Shown here: one piece after another, positions 1 through 13,000 of the stretch
Position numbering within the stretch: the stretch's first letter is position 1
Layout of the letters: each line of letters opens with the position of its first letter
NCBI RefSeq assembly: GCF_023016285.1
Contig: NZ_CP095413.1
Location: 1,798,001-1,862,000 of the forward strand
Length of the DNA: 64,000 bases
DNA from: Muricauda sp. SCSIO 64092
Lineage (GTDB): Bacteria > Bacteroidota > Bacteroidia > Flavobacteriales > Flavobacteriaceae
Direction of reading: 5' to 3'
Translations under genes and position numbers: made by a program
Notes under the pieces: generated by a model
The model's database searches: none
Seen by the model: only the letters and a program-made list of their open reading frames with translations
What the model was told of the DNA's origin: nothing

Positions 1-3000
1 GGAACAACGGGCTTCCCCACCTGGAACACGGCCAACGTGACCAATATGGCCCGGATGTTCAATGTGGCAAGCGCCTTTAACGGGAATATCGGTTCCTGGA
101 ACACCGCCAATGTGACCGATATGAGCTGGATGTTCAATGTGGCAAGCGCCTTTAACGGGGTCATCGGTTCCTGGGACACCAGCAAGGTAACCGATATGGC
201 CGTCATGTTCCGGTTTAGTCCCTTTAACGGGGACATCAGCTCCTGGAACACCAGCGAAGTGACCAATATGGGCTCCATGTTCGGCAGTACAAGTACCTTT
301 AATGGGGACATCAGTTCCTGGAACATCAGCAAGGTGACCGATATGGGCGGCATGTTCTATGGAGCAAGCGCCTTTAATGGAAATATTGGTAACTGGAACA
401 CCAGCAAGGTGACCTATATGGGCAGCATGTTCTGGGATGCAACTTCCTTTGACCAGGACATCGGTTCCTGGGACACGGGCAATGTGACCAATATGATGGC
501 CATGTTCTCTGGTGCAACCGCTTTTGACCGGGACATCGGTTCCTGGAATACCAGCAAGGTGACTGATATGTACGGCATGTTCGATGGGGCAAGCGCCTTT
601 GACCAGAACCTGGGCACATGGGATCTGGGGAAGTTGACCAGTTATGGGGGTTGGGCCATGCTCGACAACAGTGGGCTCTCCATCGCCAACTGGGATGCGA
701 CCCTTATCGGCTGGCACGGTAAGGACTTTACCAATTCTGCTTACATCGAGGCCTCCGGCCTAATCTACTGTACCGCGGTCACCCAGCGTGCCGCATTCAA
801 CTCCGGGCCCTTTAGGGTCAGTGGGGACCGTGCGGAAACCATCCCCCCGACGGCGAGTGATCTTACAGCAATCAGTGCCCAGTGCAGTGCCCCGGTACCG
901 GACACCGCCGTGGTGACCGATGCGGCCGACAACTGTGGGACGCCAACGGTGGCCTTTGTAAGCGATGTAAGTGATGGCAACAGCAATCCGGAAACAATCG
1001 TCCGGACCTATCGGGTGAGCGATACTGTGGGGAACAGTACCACCGTTACACAGACCATCACCGTGGAGGATACCACCGCCCCGACGGCCAGTTGCAAGCC
1101 TTCCGTGGAGATCGGACTGGGCACGGGCGGTACGGCCGCCCTGACCACCGTCCTTGTGGACAACGGTTCCAGCGATACCTGCGGAAACGTTACCCTTGCC
1201 CTGTCCAGGGACAATTTTACGGCCACCGACCTGGGTGCAAATACGGTGACCTTGACGGTGACCGATTCCAACAACAACACAAACACCTGCACGGCGACAG
1301 TAACCGTGGTGGACAATGTGGCCCCGACGGCCTCCTGTACGAACGCCAGCGTACAACTGGACGCCCTGGGCAGTGCAACGATCACTGCGTCCAACATTGA
1401 CAACGGCTCCTCCGACAACAGCGGCACGGTGTCGCTCTCCCTGGACGAAACCAGCTTTGGCTGTTCCGATGTGGGTACGAACACGGTGACCCTTACGGCC
1501 ACGGACGGCAGTGGGAACTCGGCAAGCTGTACGACCACGGTCACGGTACAGGACAAGGTCAGGCCCACGGCCAGCTGCAAGCTTTCCGTGGAGATTGGAC
1601 TGGGCTCCGATGGTACGGCCGCCCTGACCGCCGCCCTTGTGGACAACGGTTCCAGTGACAACTGTCCCATCTCCATGGAGGTGTCCAAGGACAGTTTTAC
1701 CACCACCGACCTCGGTGACCATACGGTGACCTTGACGGTGACCGATCCCAACTACAACACGAACACCTGCACAACCACGGTGACCGTGGTGGATAATGTG
1801 GCCCCGATGGCCTCCTGTACGAACGCCACCGTACAATTGGACGCCCTGGGCAGCGCAACGATCGCCACGTCCAACATCGACAACGGTTCCTCGGACAATA
1901 GCGGCACGGTGTCGCTGTCCCTGGACGAAACCAGCTTTGGCTGTTCCGATGTGGGTATGAACACGGTGACTCTTACGGCCACGGACGGCAGTGGCAACTC
2001 GGCAAGCTGTACGGCCACGGTAACGGTACAGGACAAGGTCGGGCCCACGGCCAGTTGCAAGGCCTCCGTGGAGATCGGACTGGACACGGGTGGCACGGCC
2101 GCCCTGAGCACCGCCCTTGTGGACAACGATTCCAGCGATGCCTGTGGGGGAGTCTCATTCGGCCTTTCCAAAAGCAGCTTTACGGCCACTGACCTCGGTG
2201 ACCACACGGTGACCCTGACGGTGATCGATCCCAACAACAACACGAACAGTTGCACCACTACGGTGACCGTGGTGGACAATGTGGCCCCGATGGCCTCCTG
2301 TACGGACGCCACCGTACAACTGGACGCCCTGGGCAGCGCCACGATTGCCACGTCCAACATCGATAACGGCTCCTCCGACAACAGCGGCACGGTATCGCTG
2401 TCCCTGGAGGAAACCAGCTTTGGCTGTTCCGATGTGGGGCACAATACCGTGACCCTTACGGCCACGGACGGCAGCGGCAACACGGCAAGCTGTACGGCCA
2501 CGGTAACGGTACAGGACAAGACCGGCCCGACGGCGAGTTGCAAGCCTTCCATGGAAATCGGACTGGGCACGGGTGGCACGGCCGCCCTGAGCGCCGCCCT
2601 TGTGGACAACGGTTCCAGCGATGCCTGTGGGGGAGTCTCATTCGGCCTTTCCAAAAGCAGTTTTACGGCCACTGACCTAGGTGACCACACGGTGACCCTA
2701 ACGGTGACCGACAACAGCGGCAACATGAACAGTTGCACCACTACGGTGACCGTGGTGGACAATGTGGCCCCGACGGCCTCCTGTACGGACGCCACCGTAC
2801 AATTGGACGCCCTGGGCAGCGGCACGATCGCCACGTCCAATATCGACAACGGTTCCTCCGACAACAGCGGCACGGTGTCGCTGTCCCTGGACGAAACCAG
2901 CTTTGGCTGTTCCGATGTGGGGGACAATACCGTGACCCTTACGGCCACGGACAGCAGCGGCAACTCGGCAAGCTGTACGGCCACGGTAACGGTACAGGAC

Positions 3001-6000
3001 AAGGTCGGGCCCACGGCCAGTTGCAAGGCCTCCGTGGAAATCGGACTGGGCACCGATGGTACGGCCGCCCTGACCGCCGCCCTTGTGGACAAAGGCTCCA
3101 GCGATGCCTGTGGGGGAGTCTCATTCGGCCTTTCCAAAAGCAGCTTTACGGCCACTGACCTCGGTGACCATACGGTGACCTTGACGGTGATCGATCCCAA
3201 CAACAACACAAACACCTGCACGGCGACGGTGACCGTGGTGGACAATATGGCCCCGACGCCCTCCTGTACGAACGCCACCGTACAACTGGACGACCTGGGC
3301 AGTGCAACCATCACTACGTCCAACATCGACAACGGTTCCTCCGACAACAGTGGTACGGTGTCGCTATCCCTGGACACAACCGGCTTCGGCTGTTCCGATG
3401 TGGGTACGAACACGGTGACCCTTACGGCCACGGACGGCAGTGGCAACTCGGCAAGCTGTACGACCACGGTCACGGTACAGGACAAGGTCAAGCCCACGGC
3501 CGTTTGCCAACAACAGACAGTGCAACTTGCATTGGGCACGGACGGTATAGCCGCCCTGACCGCCGCCCTTGTGGACAACGGTTCCAGTGACAACTGTCCC
3601 ATCTCCATGGAGGTGTCCCCAAGCAGCCTTACGACCGTGGGTACGCACACGGCGACCCTGACGGTAAGGGACGGCAGTAACAACTCGGACAGTTGTACCG
3701 CTACGGTGAGCGTGGCGGACGGTGCGGATCCGACCGCCGCTTGCAGGGACATCAGTGTGGAACTGGACGACCTGGGCAGTGCGACGATTGTGGCGGCGGA
3801 CGTGGACGGCGGCTCCTCCGACAACAGTGGCACGGTGTCGCTCTCCCTGGACAGGACCGGCTTCGGCTGTTCCGATGTGGGGGACAATACGGTGACCCTT
3901 ACGGCAACGGATGGCAGCGGTAACTCGGCAAGCTGCACGGCCACGGTGACCGTGGGGGACATAACCAATCCCACTCCGCAGTGCAGGGCAGCAAAAATCC
4001 GGTTGGGCACCAACGGTACGGCCACCCTGGAGGCCGATCTTGTGGACGATGGTTCCAGTGATACCTGTGGGGGCGTTTCCCTAGACCTGTCCCAGAACAG
4101 TTTTACGACCTCCCATCTGGGGGTGAACACGGTGACCCTTACCGTGGAGGACGACAACGGCAACACGGACGAGTGCACCGCCGAGGTGACGGTGGCGGAC
4201 TCCAAGACCTTTGTCACCACCTGGGACACGAGCGGGTCCGGTACCCCCAACAGAATCTTGATTACCATCCCCGCCATAGGGACCTACGATGTGGACCTGG
4301 GCGATGACGGCAGCTATGAATTGCGGAACCAGCGCGGGACCACTACCGTGAACGCCACTGCCCACAGCCGTGACGGGCGGGTAAAGGTGGCCCTCAACAA
4401 TGCCGCCTCTGGGGCCGGGGCCCTGGAGGGAATACGGTTCAACAATGGGGGCGACAGGGAGAAGCTGCTCTCGGTGGACCAATGGGGCAGCAGTATCTCC
4501 TGGGGCTCCATGGCGGGTGCCTTCTATGGCTGCACCAACCTGGAGGTCAGGGCCACGGACGCCCCGGACCTGGGCAATGTGGCCAGTATGGAATCCATGT
4601 TCAGGGGGTGCACCTCACTTACCGGGACCATGGGCCTCTCCAACTGGGACACCGGAAACGTGACCAATATGGCCGGCATGTTCCAGCTTGCGACCGCCTT
4701 CAACGGAGACATCGGTTCCTGGGACACAAGCGAGGTAACCTCCATGGAGCGGATGTTCTCCGGGGACGAGAACGATCCAAATGCCATAATGGTGTTCAAC
4801 CAGGACCTCGGTTCCTGGAACACCGGCAGGGTGACCAGTATGGGGTCCATGTTCAGAAACGCAAGGTCCTTTGACCAGGAGATCGGTCAGTGGGATGTGT
4901 CCCAGGTGGAAACCATGAACGGCATGTTCGCCTTTGGAAGGGCCTTCAACGGGGACATCGGATCCTGGAATACAAGCAAGGTAACCGATATGCAATGGAC
5001 ACTTGCCGGGGCACATGCCTTTGATCAAAATATCGGTTCCTGGGATGTGTCCCAGGTGACCGATATGAGCGGCATGTTCCGGTTCACCCGGACCTTTAAC
5101 GGGGACCTCAGCTCGTGGAACACCAGCAAGGTGACCAATATGGGCGGTATGTTCAACAATGCAAGGGCCTTCAATGGCAACATTGGTCCGTGGGACGTGT
5201 CCGGGGTGCGTGAAATGGGGGCCATGTTCCAGCTTGCGACCACCTTCAATGGGGACATCGGTTCGTGGAACACGGGCAGCGTGACCAATATGGGCTCGAT
5301 GTTTTTGCTCGCGACCTCCTTTGACCGGAACATCGGCACCTGGGACACCGGCAGGGTGACCGATATGTGGTCCATGTTCAACGGTGCAAGTGCCTTTGAC
5401 TGGGACCTTGGCGAGTGGAACCTGAGGGCATTGAGGATCGGTGGCAGCATGCTCGATGGCAGTGGGCTCTCCGTTACCAATTGGGACGCCACGCTGATCG
5501 GATGGTACGGGCAGGTCTTTACCAATACCCCCACCATCGGTGCCTCCGGGCTGGCCTACTGTAACGCCGGGGCCGAGCGTGCCGCACTGAGCTTCACCAT
5601 TACCGGCGACACCATGGACTGCAGTGGGGCACGTACCTCGCTGACGAAGGATGGTGGCACCAACGGCAACGATACCAGCGGGCTTCCCGATATGGACGCA
5701 ACGATGACCGGAACGGACGACAGGGACCTTGCCGGGCTTCAAGAAGTGGGCAAACGCGGGTTCTCCCCGAACGGTGACGGGGTAAACGATACCTTTTCCA
5801 TTTCCTGGTTGAGGCAGAATTACCCCAATTACAGCATGACAATCTATGACCAGAACGGCACCCTGGTGTACCAGGGGAATGCGGGCACACCGGACTGGGA
5901 CGGCAGCGCTGCCGGGGGCACCGTCCTGGGGGACGGTAAACTGCACAACGGGGTGTACTATTATTGGATCGATTTCGGGGACGGGAGCAGGCCACCGGCC

Positions 6001-6027
6001 CAGGGCATCGTCTACCTGCACCGATAG
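1..6027 (+). CDS. Giant BspA-like/HYR-repeat T9SS surface protein (5' end outside window)
   Basis: The reading frame is open to base 1, and the residues before the first possible start (GTG at 37) already match the repeat ([10 protein letters not shown]), so the gene begins upstream of the window. From the left edge to about base 650 there are DUF285/BspA-type repeats with the pattern MF..A..FNG.I..WNTS.VT.M. A HYR/Ig-like array follows from about 840 to 4200, then a second DUF285 block at about 4560-5460. The last about 80 residues ([13 protein letters not shown] ... YDQNG ... HNGVYYYW ... GIVYLHR) are a gliding-motility-type C-terminal domain, the type B sorting signal of T9SS. Known members are exported to the cell surface or medium. 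An adhesin role is inference. Base composition is clearly GC-richer than the rest of the window. Confidence 0.9.
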   Translation, partial: GTTGFPTWNTANVTNMARMFNVASAFNGNIGSWNTANVTDMSWMFNVASAFNGVIGSWDTSKVTDMAVMFRFSPFNGDISSWNTSEVTNMGSMFGSTSTFNGDISSWNISKVTDMGGMFYGASAFNGNIGNWNTSKVTYMGSMFWDATSFDQDIGSWDTGNVTNMMAMFSGATAFDRDIGSWNTSKVTDMYGMFDGASAFDQNLGTWDLGKLTSYGGWAMLDNSGLSIANWDATLIGWHGKDFTNSAYIEASGLIYCTAVTQRAAFNSGPFRVSGDRAETIPPTASDLTAISAQCSAPVPDTAVVTDAADNCGTPTVAFVSDVSDGNSNPETIVRTYRVSDTVGNSTTVTQTITVEDTTAPTASCKPSVEIGLGTGGTAALTTVLVDNGSSDTCGNVTLALSRDNFTATDLGANTVTLTVTDSNNNTNTCTATVTVVDNVAPTASCTNASVQLDALGSATITASNIDNGSSDNSGTVSLSLDETSFGCSDVGTNTVTLTATDGSGNSASCTTTVTVQDKVRPTASCKLSVEIGLGSDGTAALTAALVDNGSSDNCPISMEVSKDSFTTTDLGDHTVTLTVTDPNYNTNTCTTTVTVVDNVAPMASCTNATVQLDALGSATIATSNIDNGSSDNSGTVSLSLDETSFGCSDVGMNTVTLTATDGSGNSASCTATVTVQDKVGPTASCKASVEIGLDTGGTAALSTALVDNDSSDACGGVSFGLSKSSFTATDLGDHTVTLTVIDPNNNTNSCTTTVTVVDNVAPMASCTDATVQLDALGSATIATSNIDNGSSDNSGTVSLSLEETSFGCSDVGHNTVTLTATDGSGNTASCTATVTVQDKTGPTASCKPSMEIGLGTGGTAALSAALVDNGSSDACGGVSFGLSKSSFTATDLGDHTVTLTVTDNSGNMNSCTTTVTVVDNVAPTASCTDATVQLDALGSGTIATSNIDNGSSDNSGTVSLSLDETSFGCSDVGDNTVTLTATDSSGNSASCTATVTVQDKVGPTASCKASVEIGLGTDGTAALTAALVDKGSSDACGGVSFGLSKSSFTATDLGDHTVTLTVIDPNNNTNTCTATVTVVDNMAPTPSCTNATVQLDDLGSATITTSNIDNGSSDNSGTVSLSLDTTGFGCSDVGTNTVTLTATDGSGNSASCTTTVTVQDKVKPTAVCQQQTVQLALGTDGIAALTAALVDNGSSDNCPISMEVSPSSLTTVGTHTATLTVRDGSNNSDSCTATVSVADGADPTAACRDISVELDDLGSATIVAADVDGGSSDNSGTVSLSLDRTGFGCSDVGDNTVTLTATDGSGNSASCTATVTVGDITNPTPQCRAAKIRLGTNGTATLEADLVDDGSSDTCGGVSLDLSQNSFTTSHLGVNTVTLTVEDDNGNTDECTAEVTVADSKTFVTTWDTSGSGTPNRILITIPAIGTYDVDLGDDGSYELRNQRGTTTVNATAHSRDGRVKVALNNAASGAGALEGIRFNNGGDREKLLSVDQWGSSISWGSMAGAFYGCTNLEVRATDAPDLGNVASMESMFRGCTSLTGTMGLSNWDTGNVTNMAGMFQLATAFNGDIGSWDTSEVTSMERMFSGDENDPNAIMVFNQDLGSWNTGRVTSMGSMFRNARSFDQEIGQWDVSQVETMNGMFAFGRAFNGDIGSWNTSKVTDMQWTLAGAHAFDQNIGSWDVSQVTDMSGMFRFTRTFNGDLSSWNTSKVTNMGGMFNNARAFNGNIGPWDVSGVREMGAMFQLATTFNGDIGSWNTGSVTNMGSMFLLATSFDRNIGTWDTGRVTDMWSMFNGASAFDWDLGEWNLRALRIGGSMLDGSGLSVTNWDATLIGWYGQVFTNTPTIGASGLAYCNAGAERAALSFTITGDTMDCSGARTSLTKDGGTNGNDTSGLPDMDATMTGTDDRDLAGLQEVGKRGFSPNGDGVNDTFSISWLRQNYPNYSMTIYDQNGTLVYQGNAGTPDWDGSAAGGTVLGDGKLHNGVYYYWIDFGDGSRPPAQGIVYLHR
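1079..4200 (+). repeat. Tandem array of 13 alternating HYR-type modules
   Basis: Inside the first gene two module types alternate about every 80 residues. Type A begins like [17 protein letters not shown]; type B begins like [16 protein letters not shown] and contains SFGCSDVG. I count A and B alternating from A1 to A7, 13 modules in all, preceded by a more diverged leader module at about 840-1075. Each module ends in a VTV.D..(A/G)PTASC linker. Identity is high at DNA level as well, for example the stretch encoding [15 protein letters not shown] recurs almost unchanged, which suggests recent duplication or gene conversion. The two Cys per module could form disulfides in an extracellular Ig-like fold (inference). 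Confidence 0.85.
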
Positions 6028-6037
6028 ACAGGATACT

Positions 6038-6068
6038 GTAGGGCCATCCGGACCATGGATGGCCCTAC
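6038..6068 (+). terminator. Hairpin downstream of giant surface protein gene
   Basis: A perfect 12-bp inverted repeat (GTAGGGCCATCC / GGATGGCCCTAC) with a 7-nt loop starts 11 bases after the stop codon. There is no long T-run after it, so it may act as a weak terminator or an mRNA 3' end stabiliser. Confidence 0.6.
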
Positions 6069-6508
6069 ATAGGTCCAGTGGCTTGTTGCTGACCGGGTCT
6101 GGGACGATGGACAACTTCGGTCCGGATTTTTCCATGGATTGGAATGACAAAATACACTTAAATGTCATTTCGAAATGAGGAGTGATGAGAAATCTCGTTC
6201 ATGGGGATTTCGGTTTCTCCCGTTGGTCGAAATTGTTACTATTTAGGATTTTTGAACACTGAAGTTTTTTAGATTTCTCACACTCAACTTCACAATGTTC
6301 AGTTTCGGTTCGAAATGACATTGGGTTTTTTTGTCATGCCACACGGATGCTGAGCGAATTCGAAGTAGGATGCGGAATCCACAATAGTTCCCATAGGAAT
6401 GGATTCCTGCCTTCCCCTCAACAAGCCCGGACCAACCATTCGGGTTTCCCTTTTCATTTCGAAAAGAAGTGCGAAGCACTGATCGGGAAATCTAGTTCAT
6501 GGGACTTA

Positions 6509-6746
6509 GAGCCTGTTTAGGAATTTGTCATTTGTTTTCAAAATTCATGTTTTTGTCCCCTTGAGCGCAGTCGAAAGGTTGGCAAAAACATCTCGACTAC
6601 CTGCCCGACGATGTCATTCAGGCGGGCACTCGATGTGACAGGAAAATCAATTTCTGGCACACACGTGGAATCAAAAAAATCAATCATAGAATCCATTTAG
6701 CCCTTTGAAAAAGTCTAAATGGGTTCATACAATCCTGAACAGACAC
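6509..6746 (+). repeat. Degenerate miniature element, TTA-flanked (copy 3 of family)
   Basis: The left end GAGCCTGTTTAGGAATTT differs by one base from the terminus of the clear copy at 51896. The right end (about 6730-6746) matches its reverse complement at roughly 12 of 17 positions. Both ends are flanked by TTA (6506-6508 and 6747-6749), consistent with a 3-bp TNA target duplication. The interior shares little with the other copies. The right end is degenerate enough that this call is tentative. Confidence 0.5.
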
Positions 6747-7048
6747 TTACTACAGTACACTTATTTTTTCAACAAACCACTTATGCATCGGTCTTTGCCT
6801 TTCTTGCGTTCCTGCATTAGTTTCAAGTTGCTCAGCTTTCAGGAATGCCATATTCCTTTAAACGTTTCATTTTCAGACGGGAAGAACTGGCACATAGCCC
6901 TTTCCAAGAGTGCCACGGGAGGGATCAAATGGGGTTTCCGGGAATGGGTAACCCCCGGTTGCCAACTGGCGGTAGCAGTGGGATGTCAGTAATAGGGCTT
7001 TCTCACACTACTCCTTATAGCAGATAGGTTTAAAAAAAATACCGTTGC

Positions 7049-10000
7049 GTGAAAAAACTACTCTATATCCTGGCGTTTTCCCTTGGTTTTGGTGCTATGG
7101 CCCAACAAATCGAAGTCACAAACCTATGTTTCGGCGAATTCACTGAGTTTCGGATTATATCAAGTGAAACCATTTGGAGGTTTGAATGGGACTTTGGCGA
7201 TGGTACCATTATAGATGGTGAAACCCCGCAGGATGTCTATTATCATAAGTATGACACAACTGGAGATTATACGGTAAGTTTGATAGTGAACACCTCCAGC
7301 GAAACAAAGGATATCACAATCTACGCACTGCCAACTGTCCCCTCTTCAGGAGCCGATATTTCGGTCTGCGATGACAACAATGACGGATATTACTCCTTCA
7401 AGCTTAGCAACAAAGATGGTGAGATCCTGGGTACACAATCGCCGACCGAGTATGACATAAGTTACCATCCCACCCTGGCAGATGCCGAAGGGGATACGAG
7501 TCCCCTGAACGCTACCGCATTTTCCAATACCATCCTGTATCGACAGACCATTTACGCGAGGGTCGAGAATCTGTCAACCTCATGCTACAGCACCACCTCT
7601 TTTGATCTAGTCATCAAGAATACCCCTATAGTGACAAGCTCAGTGAGTGATTGGCCGGTCTGCGATGACAACAGTGACGGATTGTATACCTTCAAGCTTA
7701 GTGACAAAGATGGTGAGATTCTGACCGGGCAAACCGATGGCAATTTTGAGGTTACCTACCACAGTACCCTTCTGGACGCCGAAGGGAATACGAAACCGCT
7801 GAACGCTAACGCCTTTACCAATACCGTTCCCAGCCTACAAACTATTTACGCGCGGCTCGAGAATCTGACAACACAGTGCTATAGCACCACCTCTTTTGAC
7901 CTGATTATCAATACCTCCCCCGTGGCGAACGAAGTGAATGATTGGTTGATTTGCGATGACGACAATGATGGATTTTATACCTTCAACCTTTCCGACAAGG
8001 ACAGTGAGATTCTGGGCGCACAATCGCCTACCGAGTATGACGTAAGTTACCACCCCAGCCAGACGGATGCCGATGGGGATGCAAATCCGCTGACCGCTAC
8101 CGCATTTTCCAATACTGTTCAGTATCAACAAACTATTTACGCGCGGGTCGAGAATCTGGCGACCCATTGCCATAGCACCACCTCTTTTGACCTGATCATC
8201 GATACTCCCGTGGAAAATGAAGTGAACGATTGGACGGTCTGTGATGACAACGGTGATGGAGTTTATACCTTCAAGCTTAACGATAAAGATAGTGAGATCC
8301 TCGACGGGAAATCACCAACCGATTATGCCATTAGCTATCACTCCAGCCTGACGGACGCCGAAGGGGATGCGAATCCACTAAACACCACCGCATTTTCCAA
8401 TACTGTCCAATATCAACAAACTATTTATGTGCGGGTCGAGAATCTGTCAAACTCTTGTTATAGCACCACTTCTTTTAAACTAATCATCAACGATACTCCT
8501 GTGGCAAACAACATGAGCGATTGGACGGTGTGCGATGACGACAAAGATGGAGTTTATACCTTCAAACTTTCCGACAAAGACGGTGAGATCCTTGGCGGGC
8601 AATCGTCAGACCAGTATGTCGTAAGCTACCACACAAGCCAGGCGGATGCTGAAGGCGATGCGAATCCGCTGAACACTTCGGTATTTTCCGGTACCTCCCC
8701 CAGACAAACCATTTACGCGCGGGTCGATAATCTGTCAAACTCTTGCTATGGCACCGCCTCCTTTGACCTGATCATCAAGGCCAGTGCCATGGCAAACGAA
8801 GTGGACGATTGGGCCGTCTGCGATGATAACAATGATGGGGTTTATACCTTCAAGCTTTCGGACAAAAATGGAGACGTTCTGGGCACACAATCGCCAATGG
8901 AATATGACGTAAGCTACCACACCAGCCTGACGGACGCCGAAGGGGATACGAATCCACTGAACACTACCACATTTTCCAATACCACCTCACACCAACAAAC
9001 TATTTACGCGCGGGTTGAGAATCGGGCAACACAGTGCTACAACACCACCCCTTTTGACCTGATCATCAATACCCCACCTGTAGCCAACAACATAAACGAT
9101 TGGCCCGTTTGCAATGACAACAATAATGGATTGTATACCTTCAAGCTTTCGGACAAAAATGGGGACATTCTGGGCACACGGTCACCAGACCAGTATGCCG
9201 TAAGCTACCACACAAGCCAGGCGGATGCCGAAGGGAACGTGAATTCGCTGAACGCCACCGGATTTTCCAGTACCACCCCTGGACAAACCATTTACGCACG
9301 GGTCGAAAATCGGACAACTTCTTGCTATAGCACTACCTCTTTTGACCTGATCATCAATACCCCCCCTGTGGCAAACCAAGTGAACGATTGGACGGTCTGC
9401 GATGACAACAATGATGGATTGTATACCTTCAAACTTTCTGACAAAAATGGGGACATTCTGGGCACACAGTCACCAGACCAGTATGCCGTAAGCTACCACA
9501 CAAGCCAGGCGGATGCCGAAGGGGATACGAATCCACTGAACGCTACTGCATTTTCCAATACCGTCCCAAACCTACAAACTATTTACGCAAGGGTCGAGAA
9601 TCTTACAACACAGTGTTATAGCACCACCTCTTTTGACCTGATTATCAATACCCCACCAGTAATCAACAACATTAACGACTGGTCTGTCTGCGATGACAAC
9701 AATGATGGATTGTATACCTTCAAACTCTCCGACAAAAATGGGGACATTCTGGGCACGCAGTCGCCTACCAAATACGCTGTAAGCTACCACATCAGCCTGA
9801 CGGAGGCCGAAGGCGATGTGAATTCGCTGAACACTACTGCATTTTCCAATACCGTCCCAAACCTACAAACTATTTACGCAAGGGTCGAGAATCTTACAAC
9901 GTATTGCTATAGCACCACCACTTTTGACCTGATTATCAACACCCCACCTGTGGCAAGCCAAGTGGACGATTGGACGGTCTGCGATGACAACAATGATGGA

Positions 10001-13000
10001 TTGTATACCTTCAAACTTTCCGATAAAAATGGGGACATTCTGGGCACACAGTCACCAGACCAGTATGCCGTAAGCTACCACACAAGTCAGACGGATGCCG
10101 AAGGGAATACGAATCCGCTGAACGCTACTGCATTTTCCAATACCGTACCGGACCAACAAACTATTTACGCGCGTGTTGAGAATAAGGCGACCCAATGTTA
10201 TAGCACCACCTCTTTTGACCTGATCATCAACGATATCCCCGTTGTAAACAGCGTAAACGACTGGATAGTCTGCGATGACAACAATGATGGATTGTATACC
10301 TTTAAACTAACCGATAAAGATGGGGAAATCCTGGGCGGGCAATCGCCATCCGACTACCCCCTAAGCTACCACACCAGTCTGACGGATGCCGAAGGGGATG
10401 CGAATCCGCTGAACGCTACCGCGTTTTCCAATACCGTCCCAAACCTACAAACTATTTACGTCCGGGTTGAGAACCGGGCGACCCAATGTTATAGCACCAC
10501 TTCTTTTGACCTGATCATCAATACCCCCCCTTTGGCGAACGAAGCGGACGATTGGTTGGTCTGTGATGATAACAATCATGGAAGTTATACCTTCAAGCTT
10601 TCCGACAAAGATGGTGAGATCCTGGGCACGCAATCGCCGACCGAATACACCCTAAGCTACCACACGAACATCTCGGACGCCCAAAGGAGTAAGAATCCGT
10701 TGAACGCTACCGCATTTTCCAGTACCGCTCCTGGACAAACCATTTACGTGCGTATCGAGAATAGGGCAACCCGGTGCTATAGCACCACTTCATTTCAACT
10801 GATCATCAATGCCCCCCCTGTGGCAAACCAAGTGAACGATTGGACGGTCTGCGATGACAACAATGATGGATTGTATACCTTTGAGCTTACTGACAAAGAC
10901 GGTGAAATCCTCGGAGGGCAATCGCCAACCGAACATGCAGTAAGCTACCACATAAGCCTCACGGATGCCCAAGGGGGTGCGAATCCCCTGAACGCTACCG
11001 CATTTTCCAATACCATCACGTACCAACAAGCCATTTACGCACGGATCCAGGCGAACAATAACCCCGATTGTTACGATGTGACGGATTTTAACCTGATCAT
11101 CCACAATACCCCTGTGGCGAACGAAGTAGACGACTGGTCGGTCTGCGATGACAACAATGATGGGTCTTATACCTTCAAGCTTTCTGACAAAAATGATGAT
11201 GTTCTGGGCGGGCAATCGCCAACCGAACATACCGTAAGCTACCACCTCAGCCAAACGGAGGCCGAAGGGAATACGAATCCGCTGAATGCCAACGTATTTT
11301 CCAGTACTGCCCCCGAACTAACAATTTATGCACGGATCCAGGCGAATAAAAACCCCAATTGTTACGATGTGACGGATTTTGACCTGATCATCAACGCTAC
11401 CCCTGTGGCGAACGAAGTAGACGACTGGTCGGTCTGCGATGACAACCATGATGGGTCTTATACCTTCAAGCTTTCCGACAAAAACGGTGAAATCCTGGGC
11501 ACGCAATCGCCAACCGAATATGTGGTAAGCTACCACCTCAGCCAAACGGAGGCCGAAGGGAATATGAACCCACTCAACATCGCCGCATTTTCCAATACCA
11601 TTCCGGACCAACAGACCATTTATGCAAGGATCTACGCGAATAAAAAGCCCGATTGTTACGATGTGACAAATTTTGATCTGATCATTAGTGATACCCCTGT
11701 GGCAAACGAAGTGGACAACTGGTCGGTCTGCGATGACGACATTGATGGCTTCCATACCTTTGACCTTACCATTAATGATGATGGCATCCTGGGCGGGCAA
11801 TCGCCAACCGAGCATGCCGTAAGCTACCACCTCAGCCAGACGGATGCTGAAGGGGATACGAATCCACAGAATGCTACCACATTCTCCAGCGCGGCCCCCG
11901 GGCAAACTATTTACGCGCGGGTCGAGAATCTAGTAACTCAATGCTATAGCACTACCCTTTTTGATTTGATCATCGATACTCCGGTAGCAAACGAAGTGAA
12001 CGATTGGGCGGTCTGCGATGACAACAGTGACGGATTGTATACCTTCAAGCTTTCCGATAAAGACGGTGAAATCCTCGGCGGGCAATCGCCAACCGAATAT
12101 GCGGTAAGTTACCACCCTAGCCTAGTGGATGCCGAAGGGGATTTGAATCCGTTGAATGCTATGGCATTTTCCAATACCGTCCCGAACCTACAAACTATTT
12201 ACACAAGGGTCGAGAATCGGACAACCCAATGCTATAGCACCACTTCTTTTGACCTGATCATCCACCCTACCCCTACGGCAAAGGAAGTGGACGATTGGAA
12301 GGTCTGCGATGACGGTGATGAACTTTATACCTTCAAGCTTTCCGACAAAGATGATGAGATCCTGGACGGGCGATCGTCGGATGACTACACTATAACCTAT
12401 CACGGCAGCCAGGACGATGCCCAAAATGATGCCAATAAACTGCAGGACGTCACCCTATCCAGTACGGAACTCAGACAGACCATTTACGCGCGCATCGCAA
12501 ATGAACATTGCCATAGCACAGCCACTTTTGACCTGATCGTCAGCAATACCCCCTTGGCGAAACCGATTGAAAACTTGACCGTATGCCTTGACAGCGGTGT
12601 TGGAAGTCATACCTTCGACCTTACCGAACAAAACGATAAAATCCTCGGAGGGCAGCCGACACACGAATATTCGGTAAGCTACCACAGTAGCCCGGGCGAT
12701 GCCCAAAACAATGTCAGTCCACTACTAAATGTCACCCTATCAAGTACGGACCCTGCACAGACCATTTACGCTCGCATTGCGAATGAAAATTGCCATAGCA
12801 CCACTTCCTTTAATTTGATTGTCAACGAATACCCCTCTGTGGAAAAGGACGTGGACAATTGGACAGTCTGCGACGATAACAATGATGGGTTTCATACCTT
12901 TGACCTTACCGAAAAGGAAAATGAAATCTTGACCCTGACCGGCCAACAGGGGGCCTCGCAGTTCATCATCACCTACCATACCTCCCCGGAAAATGCGGAG

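Larger units (their letters stand above)
6028..7048. other. Gene-free 1-kb repeat-rich spacer
   Basis: No open frame here has a recognisable product, start context or composition of a gene. The stretch is built from dispersed repeats. There is a 14-bp perfect inverted repeat AATGTCATTTCGAA (6161-6174) / TTCGAAATGACATT (6309-6322). Two related direct copies of a CATTTCGAAA...GGGAAATCT...GTTCATGGG type motif lie at about 6166-6205 and 6454-6502. A TNA-type miniature element lies at 6509-6746. The final 300 bases before 7049 show nothing I can name. Confidence 0.6.

Noticed and set aside
1079..4200. Regular DNA repeats that could be mistaken for a CRISPR array
   Set aside because: The period is about 240-480 bp, it is in frame throughout and there are no unique spacers.
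1752..4277. 841-codon open frame on the minus strand opposite the HYR array
   Set aside because: It follows the repeat period of the plus-strand gene, encodes a low-complexity repeat with no domain, and vanishes where the repeats end; GC-rich repeats leave the antisense frame open.
4615..6168. 517-codon minus-strand frame opposite the second BspA block
   Set aside because: Same cause: it mirrors the MF.GA..FN repeat and has no start signal or known family.
6243..6992. Short frames of 78-95 codons in the 1-kb spacer
   Set aside because: They cross the dispersed repeats, lack family matches and overlap one another.
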